Shown here: positions 50,201 through 59,200 of the stretch, piece by piece | How the letters are laid out: each line of letters opens with the position of its first letter | Numbering within the stretch: position 1 is the stretch's first letter | Assembly: GCF_002744175.1 (NCBI RefSeq) | Contig: NZ_NKHF01000096.1 | Location: 1-64,000, forward strand | Source of the DNA: Pseudoalteromonas piscicida | Lineage (GTDB): Bacteria; Pseudomonadota; Gammaproteobacteria; Enterobacterales; Alteromonadaceae | Direction of reading: 5' to 3' | DNA: 64,000 nucleotides | Notes under the pieces: model-generated | Databases searched by the model: none | Seen by the model: the letters and a program-made list of their open reading frames with translations, nothing else | What the model was told of the DNA's origin: nothing | Made by a program: the position numbers and the translations under genes

Positions 50201-53200
50201 GTTTGTTGATAGCAATAGTCGTTATAATCCAATGCAAATGGTTCTGCTACAGCAAGTTCACCACCTTCATACGCTACAGCTAAATCGTTGAATAACTTGT
50301 TTAGTGACCATCCATCCAAGGCAATGTGGTGTGCACTCAACGCTATAAAGTGTCGAGATTGGCTGTTGATTAACGTAACACGTAAAGGACAGTCGCAGGC
50401 CAAATCAAAGGCTTTGTTAACACATTGCGCTGCATATCGCTCGACCTCATGTTGATCATCACTATCAAGCTCAACCACTTCAAGCTGGCATGGGTTTCCT
50501 GCAATGCGTTGGATCACACCCGCTTGCTCTTCAAACCGTTGACATAGCACCGGATGCATATCGCTCAGCACTATCAAGGCTTGCTGTAGTTGCTTCGCGT
50601 CAAGCGCTGCACATTCAGCCACAAGATTGATGTTGTAAGCCGTACTTGTGGGCTCCAACTGCTGCATAAAATACATACGAGTTTGTGCAGGACTTGCTTG
50701 TGAGAATGATTCAGGTGTGGATATTGCAGCGACTTGAGACCGTTCAGCTTGCGTAAGTAACTCGGCTTGCTCTTCGAGCGTTTGCGCCATAAACAACTCA
50801 GCAATGCTTAGGTCTGTTGCTAATGCCATTTTCACTTCACTGACCAATTGCATCAGCAAAATAGAGTTACCACCAAGCGCAAAGAAGTTGTCTTTTGCGG
50901 TGGGTGTCACCTTTAATAGTTTATGCCAAATGGTGGCTAGTTTTTGCTGCTGTTGGGTCAGTGGCATGTCATCTATCACTTTGCCCCAATCAGCTTCAGT
51001 TGGCTCAGGTAAGGCCCGCGCGTCAACTTTGCCATTGTGCGTAAGCGTAAATTGCTCAACTAGAGTAACAGTAGATGGAAGCAAATAATGGGCGACACGG
51101 GATTTCAGCCAAGTTAGCACTGATCCACGGTTTATCTGCGCTTGAGGTGCTACTTTGATATACGCAGCCAAATACGCCAGCTCACCGCGTTGTTTCACAA
51201 CGACAACGCTATTTTCAATGTCAGGGTGCTGATCTAACTGATTTTTTAGCTCTTCAGGTTCTATTCGATGACCACGGATCTTAACCTGATTATCGATGCG
51301 CCCAAGGAAATGTATAGTGCCATCAGCTGCCATATACACCTGATCTCCTGAGCGATACAAGTTCCCTTCACCATAAGGGTTTTGAATAAATGCTTGAGCC
51401 GTTAGTTCAGGACGAGCAAGATAACCGTGCGCCAATCCTTCACCGGCTAAACATAGCTCACCCGGCGTGCCCAATGGCACTAATTGTCCTGCGGCGTTTA
51501 GTATAAGGTGACTACCCCAAGCACAAGCATGCCCAAGTGGCACATCTGTCCCTTGCACCATCGCTAAGGTGATCTCACAGGTTACTGAGAAAATCGTATT
51601 TTCCGTAGGGCCATAACCATTACACAATTTGCCATTAAAACCACTTTCAAGCAGTGCCTTACAGCTCGGAGAAGACACCGCTTCACCGCCAATCCAAAGA
51701 CGTCGATAGCTGTGTAGCATACGCGGATCGGTTTTCACATATTGATTGAATAACGCAACGGTCATAAAGCCATAGTTAATTCCCGTTTGTTCAACCACTT
51801 TGGCAAATTCAGTTGGCGCAAGCACTTGCTGCTCTGTCACCACAGCCAAGCAACCGCCGCTTAGCAGCGCCGACCAAATTTCAAATGTCGCGCCATCAAA
51901 CGCTGGGTTATTCATAAAACTGACCACACAGTGTGAATCTAACCCACCTTCTGCTGGGTTCAGTACCAGCCTGGTGATCCCACGGTGTGGCGTCAAAACC
52001 CCTTTAGGTTGACCCGTTGACCCTGAGGTATAAATAATATTGGCAACACTGTCGGCAGTTACGCTCTTAATTGGCGCTGTGATTGCATAGTCACTTAACT
52101 GAGGAAGCAAAGTGGGCAAAGAAAGTGACGAGACTTGCTCAGACAACGACTGCTCAGCAAATGCAATATTGATATTGGCCTGTTGTAAAACAAAGTGAAT
52201 GCGCTCTTGCGGCCAGCGCGGATCAATAGGCACATAAGCCGCACCTGTTTTGATTATGGCTACTGCTGCAAGGATCCAATCCATTGAACGAGGCATAACA
52301 ATAGCAACATGACCTCCCGCCTGAACCCCACTTTCAATCAAGTAATGAGCTAATTGGTTAGTCACTCGATCAAGCGCTTGATAACTTAGAGTTTTATCTC
52401 CTTCACGCACGGCAATTCGCTGTGGATACGCGGCGGCGCTGGACATAAAACTGCTGATAAGATCGCTTGAAGTATGCTGAGGAGATACCAAAGACTGACC
52501 AAGCTCAAGCACTTGCTGTTGCTGCGCCGTATCAATAAGGGGTATCGCCGCTAATGGTTTGTCTGCATCTTGAACCACTTGCTCAACAAAATAAGCAAAG
52601 CCCTTAACAAGTGCCTGTGCTTGAGCGTCATGGTAAAGATCGCTAGGAAGCTCAAAGCTCCCCCGACACAGCTGACCATCATAAGACATCGATAACAGAC
52701 AATCGAATTTGGCGGTATCGTGATCTGTGACTATTTCAGTGCAAGTCAATCCACCAAAAGTTTGCGATGCGCCACCTTGTTCAAAGTTGAACATCAGCTG
52801 CACAAGTGGGTTAATACCCGCGCTTCGCTCAACACCCAAACCATCAATAATAGCTTCCAGTGGGGCTTGTTGATGCGCAAGTATCTCTAACCATTGTTGC
52901 TGTGTTTTTGCCAAGTATGCTGTAAAACTGAGCTCAGGCTGGCACTGGGCTTTGAATGGCAGCGTATTCACAAACAAGCCAACTACCTCATCAAATTCAG
53001 TGCGGTCACGGCCTGCAACAGGCACCCCAGTTATTAATTGTTCAGCCCCCGTCAACAGCGACATATAAGCCGTATAACAGCTTAGCAATAAGGTAAATAA
53101 GCTAACTTCAGCATCCTGCGCCAACTCAGCAACCGCGCTAGATGCCTCAGAAGACAGACTAAAACTCCACGTTTGGCCTTGGAACGTACGTTGCGGTGGA

Positions 53201-56200
53201 CGCTTTTGCGCCGTGGGTAACGCCGACACATGCGGTGCATCATGTAAGTAGTCGCACCACCAAGATACCGCTTCTTTAACCTCTTGCTGATAACTCGCTT
53301 GCTGCTGCCAATTCACTAAATCAGCGTAATGATAGGTACTTGTGTCTTGCACTGATTGATTGCTGTAAAACGCCATCAAATCCGCCAACATCACTTGGCT
53401 TGACCAAGCATCCGAGATCAAATGATGCATGTTAAATACTAATACCTGCTCACCACTTGGCCAGCAAAGTAAAATGGGCTCGAACAAGCCAGCTGACAGA
53501 TCAAATGGCTGCTTGGCTATCACCTTAACTGCTTGCGACATAGAGGTGGTTTTGGGCACTTGAGTCACAGTCAGTGGTTGAATGTGTTCGGAGATAAACT
53601 GTAGGTTATGGGCCTCATCAATACGTGCGCGCAACATCGGGTGTTTGCGCTGTAAAAACGTCACCGCAGCCTCTAGTTTGGCACTCTCTAGCTCGCCATG
53701 AATTTGCCAAGCATTAGGCATATTATAAAGCGCGGTGCCCGGCTGCAGTTTCTCAAACCACAACATTTGCTGCTGCGTTTGTGTTAATGCAAAATGCTGG
53801 TTATCGGCAAGCGTTACTTGGGCCAGTACCTCTCCCGGTGCAATAGTCGATTGGGCAACAAACGTGGCCAGTTCGCTTAAGTTAGGATAATCAAAAATCG
53901 CCTTAACGGTTGCTTTTTCGTTGAGTGAATAGTGCTTACGTAAGGCAGAAATTAGCTTCATCGCCAGCAGTGAGTGTCCACCCAAGCGGAAGAAATGCGC
54001 ATCGCGGTACACTTGGCTTACTTCTAAATCAAGCAGTTGCGCGTATTGCTTTGCCAAATACTGCTCAACTTCCCCGCAAGGTGACTCACCCACTTCCATT
54101 GTTCTAACTTGTGCCAATGTTGGGAGTGCTTTTCTGTCTACTTTGCCGTTGGCAGTCACAGGCAGATTATCCATCACCACAAAGTAGCTCGGCACCATAT
54201 GCTCTGGCAGTTGCTCCTGTGCATGTAGGCGCAGTGTATCGACGCTTAATTCACTTTCCAGATATGCTAATAAGAGCCCTTGTTCAGCACATACGATACA
54301 ACGAGCTGTGTTGGGTGCCATTTCCATCACAGACTCAATCTCACCAATTTCAATCCGCATACCACGGATCTTAATCTGGAAGTCGCGACGACCAACAAAC
54401 TCCAATTCGCCTGCAAAATTAAAGCGGCCTAAATCACCGGTTTTATACATTCTGCTGCCAGGCGCGCCAAACGGGTTTGCCACAAAAGCATTGGCGGTCA
54501 GTGCTGGAGCATTCAAATAACCGCGTCCAAGTACCACTTCTCCGGCAATACAAATTTCACCAATAGCGCCAACAGGTACCGGCTGCAGTGCTTCATCTAA
54601 AAGATATACACCACACTCAGTAATGGGCTTCCCTATAGGTAAAACGCTTTGATGAGCAGGCGGCGCTACAGATAAATGATGCAACGTCACATCATCACTA
54701 CATTCTGCGGGGCCGTATGCGTTAAACATTGGAATGGAATAATTATCAAACCAAGTTCTCGCAAGACTTGGAGGCAGCGCTTCTCCGGTTGGGATCAAAA
54801 TGCGTAAGGCAGCAAGCGGGTCATGTGCCAATTGCGCTGCTTGATCTATAAGTTGTTGCAACTGCGCAGGCACCACCTGCAACACACTCGCGTTATAATG
54901 TGCTAGCGCTTGCAAGAATAACAAAGGGTCGAGCACTTCTTGGTCGCTTAAAATAGCCACCCGAGCACCGCACATTAATGGTGCTAAATGCTGCCACACG
55001 CTAATGTCAAAAGATAATGCAGCCGTTTGCACAAAACAGTCAGAGGTTGAGAATGACAGTTCGTCAAGCAATGCATAATTGTGGTTCACCATACCTTGAT
55101 GGGTTGTCATTGCCCCTTTTGGTTTGCCCGTGGTGCCAGAAGTAAATAGCGTGTACGCCAATTGAGCGGCAAAGCGTGGGATCTGTGTTAACTCTATCGT
55201 GTCACAGCCAACTGCGTCCGAACCCACAACAGTGACGCCAGTAAACGGACCTTCACTGTCGCTGATCACAAACTCTATGCTCTGATCTTCGATGAGACTG
55301 CGGATCCGCTGCGCAGGTAAGCGCATATCAAATGGTAAATAACTGCCACCGGCTTTAGCAATGGCTAACATTGCCACCAGCACTTTATGACCGCGCGCTA
55401 GATGGACCGCAACGGGTTGCTCTAGCTTCACTCCAGCCTCAACTAAAGCCCTAGCTAATGCGCAAGCCTGTTGGTCGAGCTGAGCGTAAGTCAGTGTTGT
55501 ATGACTGTCTTGAACCGCGATAGCATCAGCAAACTCAGCTACACTGGCGTCAAAGGCGTCGAGATAGTGCTGATGGGGATACGAATTAGCTCGAACCGAT
55601 GCATAGTTATCTACAAGCTGCTGCTCTTGGCTAGTAAGCGCCATTAGCTCGTATAGGGGTTGCTCTGGATGTTCGCATGCTTTGCCGATTAGCTCACGAT
55701 AAGCGGAAATAAAGCGCACAATCGTGGCTTCTTGATAGAGGCCCGCATCATACTCACAAATAATGTTAAGACCGTCATGCTGAGACTCTAAAGTGACCGT
55801 CAAATCAAACTGGGGGTCATCAACACGCATTCGCGCGCTAGACCAGTTCGCTTCACTGTTGCCGCCCCAAGTGATTGCGTTTTGCATATCAAACATCACG
55901 TTAAACAGGCTTTCACTGCCGCTAATGCTATGCTGCACTCGCTCATAGGGTAGCTGTTGCTGTGCAAATGCTTGCTGATTTTCGGTGCCAACTTGTTTGC
56001 AGATTGCTTGAAAACTATTGCTAAGATCAACACTGAAGTTTAGTGCTAGCGTGTTGACGAACATGCCCACAGTATCAGCAAACCCGCCCCACTCACGACC
56101 TGCAACAGCAGTACCTAAAGTAAGCTGCCTTTCACCATTTTGATAGCCTAGTTGCGCATAAAAAGCACTGAGGAAAACGTTAAATGGCGTTAGCTGCCAG

Positions 56201-59200
56201 CGCTTAGCCAGCTCAGATACCCGCAGATTAATATCGTTACTGATCACTTGTTTATGCACAGCTGCACGCGCTTTATGATCCGCTTTTTTCGCAAAATCAA
56301 ACGGCAATGCACTGCTAGGGTTATGCTCAGCTAAGTATTGAGACCAAAAGTCGGTACTCAACTCGGCCTGCTCACTGGTTAACCATTGCTGCTCTAGTTG
56401 GCAATAGTCGTCAAAAGCGCGGGCTTCTTCGTTGTGTTCAACACCATGATAAAGGCTATGTAGTGTCCGTAAAATAATATCTAGTGACCAGCCATCCACG
56501 ATGCTGTGGTGTGCACCAATATATAACGTGGCACTATTATTATGAGTTAACAAAGCAACCCTAAAGAGACAATCTGTGTTTAAGTCATACACCTGCTGAT
56601 TAAGTAAGTGCAGCTGTGTATTTACGTCTTGTTCGCTAGTACAGGCATGCTCTGTTACGCCATCAAAACGACGTGTTTCGCGCCATAATTTACCATCATA
56701 AGCAAAGCCTTGTGTCAGCACTTCATGTTGATGAATTAACTCGTTTACCGCGACAGCTAACCGTTTTGCATCAATGGGTGTCTGGCTCGTTAATGTTACT
56801 CCTAGGTTATAGGCAACACTATGAGGGTCTAATTGCTGCATAAAGTACATCCGCTGCTGCGCCGCTGATGCGAGCTTTTTATCGGTAGCACAAGCGGCTT
56901 GAAGCTCGACGTCACGCAATGGCTGCAGATGTACGGCCATTTCATGTAATCTTGGGTGTCTGCTAATACAAGCTGGGTCTAATTCAAAGCCGTGTAAATA
57001 AGCATGATGAACAAGCTTCATTGCCGCGATGGAATCACCACCCAAGTGATAAAAGTTGTCGGTTCTGCCTGCCTTCACCTCGAGCACGGTTTGCCATAAC
57101 GTCGCCATCGCAGCTTCTAACTCACCTTGTGGGGCGATGTATTCAGATTGCTCGCCACGATCAGCTGCGCTCGGCTCAGGCAAAGCTGCTTTATCAATCT
57201 TGCCGTTGGCATTTAAAGTAAAGCCAGAAACTTGAGTAATACTAGAAGGTAACATGTATGGTGGAAGACGCTCAGCAAGCCAAGATAACAGCTCGGCTCG
57301 GCGCTCCGCCGACAATGTCGTTGTATTGGTAAAACATATAAATGCGGCTAGGTACTTTTGGCCATTGCGCGTCATAACACGAACATGACTTTGGGCAATA
57401 TCAGGGTGTTGACCGAGTTGCACCTGTACTTCCTCTGGTTCAATACGATGTCCCCGGATTTTTACTTGGTTGTCAGCACGTCCAACAAAGTGCAGTACGG
57501 CATGTTCATCCATCCACACCAAGTCACCAGAGCGATACATAGTACCTAAGTTAAATGGATCACTCACGAATGCTTGTTCTGTTAATGTTGGTGCGGCTAG
57601 ATACCCTTCCGCTAATCCATCACCCGCTAAGTAAAGTTCGCCGGTGACACCAAGTGGAAGTAGCTGCCCCTGAGGATCCAGTACATAATGATTGGAATAG
57701 GCACAGGCGCGTCCCAATGCAACCGAGTTTTGCTCCAGCGCTAACTCATCAAGCAGATGCGTGGTAGAAAACACCGAGTTTTCTGTGGGTCCGTAGCAGG
57801 CAATTAGTTTCCCTGAAAATGAATGTTGTAATAGGCGACGACAGGTTTCGACAGGGATCACTTCACCACCGAACCACAAAGCCTCGAGACCACATAAGAT
57901 GCTCGGATCAACTTGCACATACAAATTCACCAGCGCTACGGTTAAAAAGCTATGCGTGACACCATGCTGAGTAAGTGCATTACCAAAACGCCTTGGATCT
58001 TGAACCTGCTCTTGTGAAATAACGGCCAACGATGCCCCATTTAATAGCGCCAGCCACATCTCAAAGCTACAGGCGTCAAATGCGGTATTATTACAAAAGG
58101 CAACCACACTGCTTTGGTCGGTATCAACATGGTCTAAGTTGAGTGCGATACGATTGAGGCCTCCGTGCTTTAATATCACACCTTTTGGCTTCCCCGTAGA
58201 GCCCGAAGTATACAAAATACAAGCTCGAGTACTCGGGTCCAACTCACTTATCACAGGTTCAATAGCCGCTTCACTTAACGCTGTTTTATCAAGGTTTATC
58301 ACCGCAACGTCGGGCACTCGCAGGGTAAAGCTTTCCCCGCATACAAGCGCGGCAAATTGACACTGTTCATGCAATAAAGTCAGGCGCTCTATGGGAGTAT
58401 TTAACGCAATCGGTACGTAGGCGGCGCCCAGTTTAACGATTGCCAAGCACGTCTCAACCAGTGCGGCTGAACGTGGTAGCGCCACCGCTACGGTATCTCC
58501 ACTAGAAACACCAAGCCCCTGTAAGATGTGCGCCAATTGTTCACTGCGCTTGTCCAACTGCTCATAGGTAAGGTGAAGCGCTTCCTCTCGTACTGCTATT
58601 TGCTGCGGATGAGCCGCGACTCTTGCCCGAAAGACACTAACTAAGTCGCTGATCTCAGCTTTTGCCTGGTAGTTTGGCTGTCCAAGCTCTAGCAATGTTT
58701 CTGCTTGCTCTCCAACTAGGGCTAAGGTGTTTAATGGCGCTTGCGGCGTTGAGGTTGCAGCCTCTAAAAAACCTAAAAAGCCGCTAAATAGACTATGAGC
58801 AATCGCTTCACTGTAAAGTGCTGTTGCAAATGACATCTCACAGCTATATCCAGATTCGGTATGGCGCAAACATAATAATATCGCCATTTGTGACAAGTTG
58901 ACTTCAGCGCTTTGGCTGCAACTGGCAAATCCAAGTTGTGTAAATGCAGCGCAACCGGCATGACTTTCTAGTTCATGTTGCAGCGCCAGCTGGCTAAGCG
59001 CTTCATTTGATACGGGCGCAGCAGAGGCTAAAGTGGTCTCACATTCTCTAATTGCCTGAGAAAAGTCTGACGTAAGGTCAATATTGAACAACGCTATTTG
59101 CTGCGATAGAGGCGCAGTCTCTACTGCAAGCACTTGCTCAGAATGCAGGGTAAGTCTTGCTAAATAAGCGATAAACGCGGTGAGCAAAGTACTGCTGGCG

